From Ostrinia nubilalis (Eukaryota; Arthropoda; Insecta; Lepidoptera; Crambidae): DNA of 64,000 bases. Made by a program: the position numbers and the translations under genes. Below are positions 10,340-21,102 of this stretch, one piece after another (position 1 is the first letter of the stretch; the number at the start of each line of letters is the position of its first letter). The stretch lies in the NCBI RefSeq assembly GCF_963855985.1, contig NC_087093.1, positions 3,727,501 to 3,791,500 on the forward strand. The letters run 5' to 3'. The notes beneath the pieces are model-generated. The model saw nothing but the letters and a program-made list of their open reading frames with translations, was not told where the DNA came from and did no database searches.

Positions 10340-10527
10340 GAGTGCTATAAAGGCTCCAGTGGCGACTACGGACCGGAAGACGCGATGTGGGCAGGCCTTT
10401 CACTAGTTGGACTGACGATCTAATGAAGGTCACGGGAAACACCTGAAAGCGAACTTCAAAGGACCGGTCGTTGTGAAAATTTTTGGGTAGGCCTTTGTCC
10501 AACTGTGTAAAACCTTTGGTTGAAACG
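10340..10527 (+). mobile_element. RTE-type LINE 3' fragment, degenerate
   Basis: Plus strand codes 'WRLRTGRRDVGRPFTSWTDD' and then an RTE-like tail ('taggcctttgtccaactgtg', 'tttggttgaaacgaaa'). Several changes relative to other copies mark it as old. Confidence 0.7.
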
Positions 10528-10795
10528 AAAAGCTGGGTATTCAGATTAATATGTGAGCATCCAATATCGGTACATAATACTAGTAACTACGTGAATATTC
10601 CCTAACACTGCAACGACTTGCTCATGGCAATGATCGGAGTAATCGGATAATCGATATACACTGTGGCGAAACGCCAAGATGGGGCTTAGGAATCGCCTCA
10701 TACACTTGGAGCGAAATTCCGAGAAGCTCAACGTTCTAATCTGTTGATTAGCAGTCCTATTCCAGTTATTATTATAAATGACAATTAGGCATCTA

Positions 10796-12001
10796 TACAG
10801 GGTGTCCGGTAATGCAACGTCAAGCCGGAACTGAGTGTTGAGGCAAGTTATGCTGGTTATCAGAAAAATATAAAAAAAAAGTCTATGTGGCATTTAGTCA
10901 AAATAATAGGCATTTAAAAAAAAAAACAAAAAAATCTACTCCCGGTGACAGTCTTTTTACTCGTGTTGCCACAAATCTTCACTTTTTCCAAATTTTTTTT
11001 TTGTTATTTATCCCTGAATAATGCTTCTCTAAATTGTTATCAAAATTACAAAACCAGCTGCTCCAGCTTGGATGAAAAATGAAAAATGAAAAAAATGAAA
11101 AAGTATTTATTTAAATAGGCACAGGTTACATTTTGCATTACAAAATAATAAAGGCAAGATGTGTTAACAATAACAGTAAGAAAAAAGAGCAAGATGTATA
11201 TCAATAACAGTGGGCCCCAAACTAGGCATAGCCTGTATCTTGGTGGCCCAAACAGTGCAGTTTGCAAAATTAAAGTGACTGGCACAGCGCGGTACAGTTC
11301 AGCTATACCTAAGTGTAGTGAAACAGTCTATATAAACAAAAAAAAAAAAAAAAAGGAAAAGGGAAAGAATAAACCAAAAATAAATAAAATAAAACAGTGC
11401 GCAACATTAGAACACCAGCATATTGTGTGTTTATGTGTTTGTTTTTTTTCAGTCACAGAAACTTGAATTTTGGGCACATTAGAATAATAATTTTTAACCA
11501 AGGTAGATAAAGTTAAAAACGGGATTATTTCCAAAAAAACAAAAATTGTCGACAATTACAGCAAGAGTTTACCAAGTGTTACCATTTTGGAATCCTTACT
11601 AAATGCGCCAAATTATGATGTCACTTGCCACACTCGCGTAGTACAATTTTTTTTCAGTACAGTCAGTTTAAACTAGGCAAAATTTTTATTTTGAAATTTT
11701 TTTTGAGAATAATGTATTTTTTTCATCCAAGCTGGAGTAGCTGGTTTTGTAATTTTGATAACAATTTAGAGAAGCATTATTCAGGGTAACATAACAAAAA
11801 AAAAAATTTGGAAAAAGTGAAGATTTGTGGCAACACGAGTAAAAAGACCGTCACCGGGAGTAGATTTTTTTGTTTTTTTTTAAATGCCTATTATTTTGAC
11901 AAAATGACACATAGATTTTTTTTAATATTTTTCTGATAACCAGCATAACTTGCCTCAACACCCAGTTCCGGCTTGACGTTGCATTACGGGACACCCTGTA
12001 T
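10796..12001. mobile_element. DNA transposon with about 275-bp inverted repeats, carrying a LINE insertion
   Basis: Left arm about 10796-11060 and right arm about 11726-12001 are near-identical inverted copies. The outer ends are 'tatacagggtgtcc' and its complement, flanked by TA. The arms share 'gcaacgtcaagccggaactg' and 'cccggtgacagtctttttac'. No transposase frame is left. The middle is AT-rich and includes a separate retrotransposon piece. Ends and TA flanks suggest a Tc1/mariner-like deletion derivative; that is an inference. Confidence 0.8.
11062..11560 (-). mobile_element. LINE 3' end inserted inside the inverted-repeat element
   Basis: Read on the minus strand, it ends 'ctatttaaataaatac' followed by several TTTTCAT repeats, a typical LINE polyadenylation signal plus microsatellite tail (plus 11070-11105). 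It sits at the inner edge of the left arm, so it landed in the centre of the host element. The upstream extent is a guess. No coding part is recognisable. Confidence 0.45.
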
Positions 12002-12002
12002 A

Positions 12003-12134
12003 CATATTATACATAGAAAACACCCAGACCCATCACAGAAATTAAAATTCATCATTTTAAATTCTGCCCGGCCGGGAATCGAACCCGGGACCTCTCGGCA
12101 TAGTAGTCCGTTCTGAACCACCAAACGGCCGACT
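12003..12134 (-). mobile_element. tRNA-derived SINE (family 2)
   Basis: On the minus strand the head reads 'gtcggccgtttggtggttca' and holds 'tcccgggttcgattcc' (B box, plus 12072-12088). A body with 'tttctgtgatgggtctgggt' follows. Relatives are at 34865, 39710 and 54061. It starts directly beside the end of the 10796-12001 element. Confidence 0.7.
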
Positions 12135-13460
12135 ATTTATGTTCATTGAAATTGTGTTAATACGGTCGACAACACATCCGACTACTTATAATACTACTTT
12201 TTGTTGCAAAATAGCATTTACTATAACTACATTAAATACTACAGACCTTAGTTTGATGTTGTGGACGTTGTTTGTACTCGTAACCACATGTACCAAATGA
12301 AAGGCAAAGGTAGGTAAAGTTACATTCGGACTCGGAATATTACACTACAGTATTTACCTTCACAATTTATATTCCAGTGCGTATTAATGTTAACCTGCTA
12401 GTTTATTAAGGGCGGGTGGATTATCTGGGCTTAATTACACCGAAGCGAACATTTAATAAGTCCAAAAAACGCTACGTGCAATCGTCTGTATTACAACGGC
12501 ATAAATGGTAAGGTAATACAGGCTATGCTAACGTTTGTTTTCGGTACAAATGAGGTCTAATGCAAAATATCTTTTTGAGACTAGGTCAAAATTAATTGGT
12601 GTCTATTCACTGAGAAAATTCAGCTTATATTAGAGAAATTATCAGTTATGGTTTGGAAAAAATATCGGGTTTTCTCTCTCGAGATAATTAATATTATTAT
12701 AATATTTAGCGTTATAAACACAAAAATCCTAATAACTAATATTTTATTATTTGTACATCTTTTGTGTAAATTCTTATAAGTACATAAACTTACTACAATT
12801 TCGTGATACTTAATTAATATTTTTAATCATTTTTTTTTTTTCAGAATCATCAGTAGTCGATTCAATCACTTTTTGTAGAGCAAAGAAATAAATTTCAGAT
12901 AAGGATCGTAACATAATAATGAATATTTTTTTCTCTCGAGTTTTTCATTTAGATAATTACCTAAGTTGTGATTAGGTATATCCCAAAAAATCAGTACTTA
13001 CTGATTTCACCAACTATCTCAGCAACATTTTGAAAGATAGAAATGGCTGAAAGTGACAGTTCAAATTACTGAAAATCTAAGTTATACCTAACCTAATTTC
13101 CTTAGGCTACAGACGAAATAAATCTGTTTCATCACTGCCGAATAACTTAGTTAGGAAATCACAGAAGAAGAGCCTTGACCGACCATTTGTACTTTACATA
13201 AAGTTATAATTAGGTTTATACGGTTTTCAAGTAAGTCTCGAAGCGCTGGTTCGGCAGTAAAATAATGAGACATACATAGGGTACTATTTAAGTAGTGAGC
13301 CTTGACAACATACGTGTTGTTAGACCACATCTGATATTTTTACATAAAAGTTTGTCATTTTTTACTATAACCTTACAAATAACTTTTTATCATTTGAGCA
13401 CGTTTTTTATTATTAACATTGAATAATAACAACAATGTTAACAGCATTGTTGTGTTCCGT
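12135..13460. other. AT-rich unique DNA without a gene
   Basis: No repeat or reading frame is supported. A GC-richer patch at about 12405-12480 holds GATA and homeodomain-like strings ('gattatctgggcttaattac') and may be regulatory. The rest shows nothing. Confidence 0.4.
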
Positions 13461-13570
13461 CAGTTGAGGTAAGATAACCAGTTCCTCCGTGGTTGAGGAT
13501 TCCAAGTGAAGCTTGTTTCCACTTTCCTACCATCAGGTGAGATACAGGCCAAGAGCTTCCTCGTCAAAAA
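13461..13570. repeat. Dispersed repeat fragment (LINE 3' region-like)
   Basis: The string 'ctaccatcaggtgagatac' followed by 'gagcttcctcgtc' is a motif I associate with lepidopteran non-LTR 3' ends. Only about 100 bp is present and there is no frame. The call rests on memory of the motif. Confidence 0.35.
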
Positions 13571-15911
13571 CATGGAATTGCCTTGCAAAAAAATTCGCGT
13601 GAAGATTTTATAATGACTTTCAACGTGGATAATCAAAACAAATTAGAATATTATGTGAATCAAAATATTATTGTGTTTAAAGACAACAAATCACATATTT
13701 CGGAACCTTAAACCATCTTTTACCAGATCACATTACCTATTGTTTTTTCTTCAACTCCTTGGATGTCTGGAAGATATCGAATTTAGTGATGAAAAACTCC
13801 ACAAAAAGGTGTTAAAGTATTTATTGTGGAATTATGTATTAATTTATTTATCAAAATTTTTTGAGACTCTCCAAAAACGATTCTGTTTGCAAATTAACTA
13901 GATCGTGGAACCCAAAGCACACCTCTAAGTCGCATGAGACCACGGTTACAATTGATTTCTATTGTGCCTCGTTTCGCTAGTACTTGAAGAGCTACCTTTA
14001 TTAACTAATAAAGTCGTATAAAATGTTACACTACGCTGTAAATGCCCCCAAATAGCCCCATCGCGTCACGTAACCCGTTGAATGTGGTCTCCTAGACTGT
14101 AATGAGGAATATTATCACCTCCGCGTGCTAACGCTCTCTCGGCTTAATTAACGACATTTTTAGGTTAATCCGACCCCAGAATATAAATGAATTTAATGAG
14201 CTCTTTTTAAAATAAATAAATTAATTATAAAATAAAAAGTGTCTTCGAACATTAATTGAACATAATTACAGAAAGTTGAATCTTGCAATTTAAATAATGA
14301 AATGTAATAGTTCCACAGAAAAGTACATACCTAGTGTCTAGACTGATAGAATTAAAATACTTTTTTCTACTCTCTACACAAAGATAAATGGAGAAAGTTA
14401 TTAAATTTTTTAGCATTTGAGTGCATCTCAAACGAATGTTTTAAAAGTAATATCCAGTTTTTAAATTCTTACGATGCAAGTATCAGCTTGTTTTTTATTT
14501 TAAGAGCAAATGAAATTGAGGAATAGACAGTGTCTTAGTAGGAAGCCATAAAATAGCAACATTTATCATTATTTTAGCTTGGACAGATGTCAAAAACAAC
14601 TGCAAGCCTAAATGTTAGACTCTATCATATTATTTTTTAGCTTTAAAAACAAGATCTGTTTAGGTTTGTTTCCTTTACAAAATGAAAAAAATAAATTACT
14701 GACTAAAAAAATGTTGAGAAGATTCATGGAACGTTAGTACAGTTTGCGCAGCTACCTCGTAAAAAAGCGCGACGTGCAGTATGGTTATGATTTTTAGAAA
14801 TTTAAACTTTATTCTATTATTAATAAAATTCTCCTTTCCATTAACGCCCCACGAAAACTTTAGCGTTAAACTGCAGCCCGAGGTATCACGTTCGGCGTTG
14901 ATCGGCTAGCGCCACATACCGCCGCGGCGCCGCATTTCAAACATTCCGCCGGGAAGACTTCAAGGCTCGCCTACCTCGTTGAAGGGGATATGTCGAGATT
15001 GAGATAGGTAGTTGCTTTATTAACTAACAGAGATCAAAAACAGATAAAGCACTTATAATAAAATTGAGCTTTGGTTTAAATCCGGCAAGCATCAGTTAGC
15101 ATGTCGCAAATTCTGTTTGAAAAAGTGAAAAGTGCGGTCACTCTTTTTTAAACCCGTCGGTTGGACGAAAACAATATGGTGGTGGACGCGAACAGGTCAT
15201 ATCACCCTATCTGACACAAATAAATATAAAAGAAATAAACAATTTCATTAATGCTTGTTGAGTCTAAACAGTAAAATGGTAGCACTCAGCCCATGCGATA
15301 GAATAACTAACAAATGAAAATAAAATCAGAGAAGAAAAACATTTGCAATCTCAAATAAAATAAAACCAAGGCAAATCCTAATCCCAAATCCGCTTAATCC
15401 TGAAAAAATCTAAAGCACCTCTATATCTCTGGAAATAAATATGTACTTCGTGACTAAAGTTTATCACCTCTGAATGTAGTGGTTAATAATAGCCACTTTC
15501 CAACGCACCTCTAGCGAGGCACGTGCTAGCCTAGCCGCTACGTGCCTAGACTGTATACTGCTCTTTTGTACCTAGCTTTATTATCAAACTTACTAGATAT
15601 TTGAAGCAGAACATTATCGGACGCGAGATCTTTGTTGTAAGTTGAGGGTCAGAAGCTCGATACTTTTGAGGGCGTTTCTTTTTAGGTAGTCGTGGAGTAG
15701 CATCGTTTTGGAAGACAAAGTATGTGAAACTCGTATCATGAAACGATAATCAAAAGTAATCAAAACTCGAGTCAAACTCAAAATTTAAATAGCAGACGAG
15801 ATAGCTTCCCCATTGCCGTAAAAAAAAAGAAACCACATGCTTAAACCTTTGCCTTAGCTTCAATTATTTTGATGAAAAATATTTCCATCAATAACTCTTT
15901 TCTATTTATAA
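13571..15911. other. Unique AT-rich DNA with GC-rich islands, no gene
   Basis: No coding sequence is supported over 2.3 kb. GC-richer islands lie at about 14040-14180 ('ccatcgcgtcacgtaacccg') and 14860-15000 ('accgccgcggcgccgc'). A short inverted pair 'aggcacgt' and 'acgtgcct' lies at 15515-15549. Such islands in otherwise repeat-free sequence are candidate regulatory elements. Confidence 0.35.
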
Positions 15912-16400
15912 CTAGCGGCCGCCCGCGACTTCGTACGCGTGGATTCCATTTTACCCCCTTCATCTATCTTACGCGGTTTAGATTTTTTCATACAAATGTT
16001 TTTCCCGCTAACTCCCGTTCCCGTGGGAATTTTGCAATATCCTGTTGTAACTAAGCTTTAAGTTTACTAAGATACCTGCATGCCAAATTTCAAGCGTCTA
16101 ACTTAAGCGGTTTAGATTTTTCATACAAAAGGATTTTCCCGCTAATTCCCGTTCCCGTGGGAATTTCTAAGTATACTATAACCTGCCCAGGAGTATGAAG
16201 AATAATTGTACCAAGTTTCGTTAAAATCCGTCAAGTAGTTTTTGTTTCTATAAGGAACATACAGACAGACAGACAGACAAAAATTTTACTGATTGCATTT
16301 TTGGCATCAGTATCGATCACTAATCACCCCCTGATAGTTATTTTGAAAATATATCTCATGTATATAATTGACCTCTCTACAGATTTATTATAAGTATATG
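15912..16400 (-). mobile_element. Non-autonomous Helitron, about 490 bp
   Basis: The minus-strand 3' end 'gcgggcggccgCTAG' lies at 15912-15926, preceded on plus by A (15911). Like the 3497 copy it has 'gcggtttagattttt' repeats and then a (CAGA)n run at 16259-16278. The far end 'acctctctacagatttatta' resembles the 5' end of a common lepidopteran Helitron. The exact 5' terminus is uncertain. Confidence 0.65.
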
Positions 16401-16552
16401 TATAAGTAGTTACCTACTCGTTAATAAGGTACGGTTGTGGTGATTTTGAAGAGTCGGTACTTTCAGCTTATTGAGGATAGAGGTTAGGTAGAGGTATTTT
16501 ATAGCGCTTTGATTCGTACTACGTTATTCGAGATACCTATTTATATAATTTA

Positions 16553-16768
16553 CTAGCTTTCCGCCCGCGGCTTCGCCCGCGTGGAATTTGGTCTGTCACA
16601 GAAAAACAATATCGCGCGCGTATTTGCTCACCGTTTAGACCTACCCTGGACTACGACAAACATTTTAAAACCAAAATCAGCTCAATCGGCCCAGCCGTTC
16701 TCGAGTTTTAATCAGACTAACGAACATCAGTTCATTTTTATTTATATAGAAGATTTTATTTATATAGA
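16553..16768 (-). mobile_element. Non-autonomous Helitron, 216 bp
   Basis: Minus strand starts TCTATATAAATAAAATC and ends 'gaagccgcgggcggaaagCTAG' (hairpin plus CTAG), between host A (16552) and T (16769). It is the same family as 33399-33596 but has an 18-bp duplication at the 5' end. Internal 'actcgagaacggctgggccg' is shared. The open frame across it is shared repeat sequence, not a gene. Confidence 0.8.
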
Positions 16769-16897
16769 TTAGGAATTGAATTTACAAATGTATTTATTCG
16801 CATTTAATGGTTACAAAGTCTAAGAACCTAATACCTGTGTAACAATTTTATCTAAGCTACCTAATACTTATCTTATGGTATTAACTTCAATATCTAA

Positions 16898-17083
16898 CAG
16901 TGTGCTTACCATGAGTTTACGTTAGGTGTGCTCGCTAGCGACTGCGTAAAAAAATGACATTTATATGTATGACATATCATGCAGCGCCACTAGCGGCTAC
17001 TTTCAAAAAATAAAATCTTCATAGAATTTTTTGACGTATTCGCTAGCGAGCTCACCTAACGTAAACTCATGGTAAGCACACTG
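16898..17083. mobile_element. MITE with about 50-bp inverted ends
   Basis: Left 'cagtgtgcttaccatgagtt' and its exact complement at the right continue inward through 'acgttaggtg' and 'gctcgctagcga'. Total 186 bp, no coding sequence. Superfamily not assigned. Confidence 0.8.
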
Positions 17084-17364
17084 ATCGTATCAAAATTAAT
17101 TTTCAATACATTACGAGTTGTTTGATGAACATTTTTGCCCCCTAATTGATTAACATGCAACTGGTGAAGAAAAATGTAATTGTGGTGTGTAAAATGTGGT
17201 TTAATTTCATTTTAAATAGCAATGCATAAAACATACCTACGTCAGCGACCGCGTTCATGTTGAATCACAGACAGTAATTAGCTGTTTTGGTTTGACGTTA
17301 CCACATAATCAACGTCGTTATTGTGGCCTGTCTTTGGGCATTCGGTCTTCGGTCAACCTATATT

Positions 17365-17558
17365 TTGGCAATTCTGTCTGTCTGTTATACTTTCACGTGT
17401 AATCCACTGAACCGATTTCGATGAAATTTAACATAGAGATAGTTCCGAGAATGGACATAGGATAGTTTAATCCCGGTTTATGAAACAGGGACGCGCGCGA
17501 TAACGTTTTTCTGTGACAGGAAAATTTTCACGCGAGTGAAGCTGCGAGAAAAAGCTAG
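17365..17558 (+). mobile_element. Helitron fragment with intact CTAG end
   Basis: Ends 'gaagctgcgagaaaaagCTAG' followed by T. Internally it carries 'ccactgaaccgatttcgatg' and 'gacgcgcgcgataacg', as related copies do. The start is near 'tctgtctgtctgttatactt' but not exact. Confidence 0.6.
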
Positions 17559-17930
17559 TTCACAACAAAAAAACAGTAATATTGTATCGTTTTCTCGAAG
17601 ATTATATCGTATAACTTAATCGAGAGAACCAATATCAAGGAATTTATTTATCTGAGCTGGCCGCTATTGTAGGGATGGGATTCCCTTAAGGGCGGAGTGT
17701 AGAGGAATTTAAAGGGAGCGAGAGGCATGTGAAATGTAAACAATACGCTTAGCACGCATCAATTGATAGACCCTATAAGGCCCGTGTAAGGCATCCTGAA
17801 AATCCATTGCACGGTCCAGTGAAGGATTATCTAAATAAAGGCATATCTTTATGGACTGCATGGGAGTACGAAATTGCTTGAGGCAACAGCTTGCGTCTCA
17901 TAGCAATGATGCAAAAGTCACCGTAAATGT

Positions 17931-18457
17931 CAATGCCAGATTTTGTATGGAAGGTGGCGTCTTTTTTTTTTTCGCGCGGCCATCGACCAAACTTTGTTTT
18001 TTGATTACAAAATAGTGTAATAAACCAAACTTACTATGACATGTAGGTATACCTCTAAACTCAGTCTGAACTGAGTTACGAGCGTTAGAAGTTTGATGAT
18101 TTACATACTAGATTTGCTTTTTGCTCGCAAGTTTTGTAAGAAATTGCAACAAAATATTGCGCTAATTTTTTATTGCGCTGATTCTGCTCCACATGATGTC
18201 TGGAGCCTTTAATGGATGGTATTGCTTGTTTACACATACAATGTCACTATTTTGTTACAATTTCTTACAAAACTTGCGCGCAAAAAGCAAATCTAGTATG
18301 TAAATCATCAAACTTCTAATGCTCGTAACTCAGTTCAGACTGAGTTTAGAGGTATACATGTCATAGTAAGTTTGGTTTATTACACTATTTTGTATCTAAA
18401 AACACGATTTGGTCGATGGCCGCGCGAAAAAAAAAGACGCCAATTTCCGGCATTGTC
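17931..18457. mobile_element. Foldback element with about 210-bp arms
   Basis: Left and right arms are inverted copies. They share 'cgcgcggccatcgacc', 'aataaaccaaacttactatg', 'ctgagttacgagcgttagaa' and 'ttacatactagatttgcttt' with few differences. The outer part is a T or A run preceded by 'ggcgtc'. The loop of about 70 bp holds no frame. It is a deletion-type DNA element of unknown superfamily. Confidence 0.75.
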
Positions 18458-18539
18458 TTTTGTGAATCCTTTTTTTTTTTAGGGAAAAAAATGCATTGAA
18501 TTGAATACCTACCCTTCGGGGACAGGGTAGGTTAATATT

Positions 18540-18782
18540 ATGTGGGGCTCACCAAGTCAGAACGACGAGGTAAAAAGACCCCGGTCCTCCGTCACTCGCC
18601 GTAAGTGGGAGGAAAATGTAGCATTCCGGATAAATTCTTCTCTACCACAGCCCCTCCCGGCGATTGCGCGGGTCCTACAAGCCCCCCAGGACGGGGAGCT
18701 AAAAATTGTGAATCCTAAGCTAACCTTACCCACTGTTAGGTTACAAACAAAATTGAAAACTACCTTACGCGTTATTCTTTAA
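18540..18782 (+). other. Unassigned open frame, GC-richer
   Basis: An 80-codon frame begins at ATG 18540 and stops at 18782. The protein is basic and Ser/Pro-rich ('KRPRSSVTRRKWEENVAFRI' near the start). I recognise no domain. The first 150 bp is more GC-rich than its neighbours, which suggests a fragment of coding origin, perhaps from a retroelement. There is no splice, promoter or neighbour evidence. It could equally be chance. Confidence 0.2.
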
Positions 18783-19829
18783 ACTGTCGGAGTTCACAAT
18801 TTCACGATGATAATACGTAGGTACACCACGAAACAAAATTTTCTTTTTTTTTTTTTAGATAATCTGAACGGTACATATACCCCAAGAAATCGTACAGTAT
18901 GTAGGTACTTTCACAAAACAATAAGCTATTTCGCTTCATTCTCATTCAGATTCTTTGTAATTCCTATTTATTTTTATCGCTGTTTCCGTTTCTTAATTGG
19001 TTATTTATTCAATGATTCTTTGACGTTCCTTCATTTGTTATTATTACAGTCATAATTGTGTGTTTGTAAATGTTTACATTACCAATACTTACTTCTTTTT
19101 TGGAATAAATATAATTATTTTAGGTACTTTCCTGGTTCATTTTCTTCAGTTCTCTCATATTTCTAAACTTTACAGAAGTTTAGTAAGTAATAGGAAAACT
19201 AACTGAGCTAGACTTTAGGTTTTTTCGCTATTTCTTATTTTTTGTCGCGGTTTAAAACACTGCGTTGTCAAATAAATCTTTCTGGCCGACATGGTATACT
19301 CCTTTCAAGGCAAAAATAGTTTTGAACAAACAACTATAATTTCAACAGTGTTTTAAAGTTTTTAATATTTTACCTCTAAAGGTTATGGAAAACATATGTA
19401 AAATATGATATTGCTAAGAAAGAGTAATTATTACTAATGATACTATTATTATGATAAATTATAAACATAAAGAAATTCACGTTTAATAATTATATTTTTG
19501 CAAAAACTTGGTATAATTAAAATTTCTGTAAAGCTTCAATTTTATCACAATTTTGTCTACAGTTTTTCTGCTTAAATATTTCATCAGAAATCCATGTTCC
19601 ATAAATTCAATAAATGAAATTAAAACGTATATTTACAAAAACAAGTTAAAAACCATACAATAGCAAGGTATAAAGTCAAACGCAAAACTTCCACTACCTA
19701 CCGTATGTACCTAAGTTTCCCAGAATTTCTCGAAGCAAATTGTAAACAAATATTTTGGATACAAAGAACTAGGTCATCGGCAAAAATCAACCGAACTTCC
19801 AAGCTTGTGCAACTAACAAATTCCAAATT
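18783..19829. other. AT-rich unique DNA, nothing recognised
   Basis: No repeats, frames or GC islands can be supported. Confidence 0.4.
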
Positions 19830-20040
19830 GGCGCAAATACGCGGCCCCAAGGGCGTGTGTAGGGGCGGGCAGCCCGAGGAGCCTGTGACGTCCTATTCAA
19901 GGCGATAGACGGAAACGGTGTATCGGTGAGAGTGACTATGCTTCTAGTTTGGATTGGGATATCAGAGTGCTAGTTCTTGCAACTGACGAAGGCGAGTGAG
20001 CTTTACTTGTGTGAGTTTTGTGTGTACGTGTACATGCACA
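19830..20040 (+). promoter_or_regulatory. GC-rich island, possible promoter and first exon
   Basis: Contains 'ggggcgggcagcccgagg', then 'gtgacgtcc' (half cAMP-response-like site), and about 110 bp later 'cttgtgtgagttttgtg', which could be a splice donor. Flanks are AT-rich. No coding frame follows. Host promoter status is only an inference from composition. Confidence 0.3.
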
Positions 20041-20091
20041 TAACGATAGTAAAATGTCTATCAAAATTTTTGAAAAACGAACAGTAGCGAA

Positions 20092-20137
20092 TCAGTGAGA
20101 CCTCATAGTAGGTAATATTTGTGAATACGAGCGTCAA
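20092..20137. mobile_element. MITE family C, half copy
   Basis: 'gtgagacctcatagta' followed by 'tgtgaatacgagcgt' matches the right end of the family C copies. The left half is missing. Confidence 0.65.
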
Positions 20138-20193
20138 TATAACAGATTGTACTTACACAAATTAAGCGCACTCAAAGCATAGAATAAGGTAGG

Positions 20194-20368
20194 GTAGAAA
20201 AGTTCTCAAATGACGACCACGTACTTACCGGAAGAGGTTGTGTAGGCAGGCATCCCACTCCACTAGCTAGACCGATGTTTTAGGATGGATGTGCACAACG
20301 CAGGTCCGTTCTTTATTAAAATCTTTAGGAGGCCTTTATACAGCAGTGGATATCTTTTGGTCTGAAGA
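20194..20368 (+). mobile_element. RTE-type LINE 3' fragment
   Basis: Plus strand contains 'gtagaaaagttctcaaatga', 'tgtaggcaggcatcccactc' and 'aggaggcctttatacagcag', a degenerate version of the RTE C-terminal region. Confidence 0.7.
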
Positions 20369-20689
20369 ATGGACTTAATTAAGACACCTCAATGAGATAT
20401 AGATAGGTTTTGATTTAAATTGGACTTTCCAATTAATTTTCACCTCTAACCGAAACATAATTATCTTTGTCGACAGGCACATATCTGATGTGAGAGAGAC
20501 GACCACCACCATAACGTTCTAAGGTAAGATGTTTCTTTATTATTAGTTAGCAAATTGAAAAAACCATAAGTTACTACAACCAGTAACTTAAAGTAAAGAA
20601 AGCAAAGAGCAGAAAATTTTATCGACAAAAATTTAAGTTTGTGCATTAAATTTTCAAGAATATGGTCATCCTACAACATCACACAATTG

Positions 20690-20880
20690 CCGAAATCATC
20701 CCATGCCATCTTGAACCTTACAACTCCAAGTTAAAGCATCATTTCCGATCACACGAGCCGGAGCTGTAGCAAATTATGGTTACAATGTTAGTTCGGCAAA
20801 CGTTCCTCATTTTCGTGCTTACGAAACTCCGCCGATGCACCTGACGTTGTGAAATGTGAAAGAAAATAAACAATTTTCGG
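20690..20880. other. Unique GC-richer block, possible conserved non-coding element
   Basis: Balanced composition, no repeat and no frame ('cacacgagccggagctgtag', 'aactccgccgatgcacctga'). It is noted because it contrasts with AT-rich flanks. Confidence 0.2.
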
Positions 20881-21043
20881 AAGTGTATGAAATTTTCAAA
20901 CTATCATGAAAGATTCGCTTAGAAGTATAATAATTATGACCGTGTAGTTCGTAGGAACTTTGTACCGCGTTGTTTTAGATAACTAAGCTGTATGCGTTTG
21001 TGAAGTGAGTGATGAGATTTCAAACGCAGAATGCTCTACATAC

Positions 21044-21102
21044 TTCGTTTCAGCCAAATGACGTCCACTGCTAGACAAAGGCCTCCCCCAAGGATTTTCA
21101 CA
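21044..21102 (-). mobile_element. RTE-type LINE 3' end, short
   Basis: Plus strand 'cgtttcagccaaatgacgtc' and 'gacaaaggcctcccccaagg' are the complement of the RTE tail. Only about 60 bp is left. Confidence 0.7.

Noticed and set aside
12061..12134. tRNA gene on the minus strand
   Set aside because: The tRNA-like head is repeated at 39841 and 54100 with the same downstream body, so it is a SINE head.
16581..16772. Gene shared with 33341-33568
   Set aside because: Both frames read through the same Helitron family.
18500..18560. rRNA-like sequence ('cccttcggggacagggtagg')
   Set aside because: The short hairpin-like string does not continue into any rRNA helix pattern I recognise.
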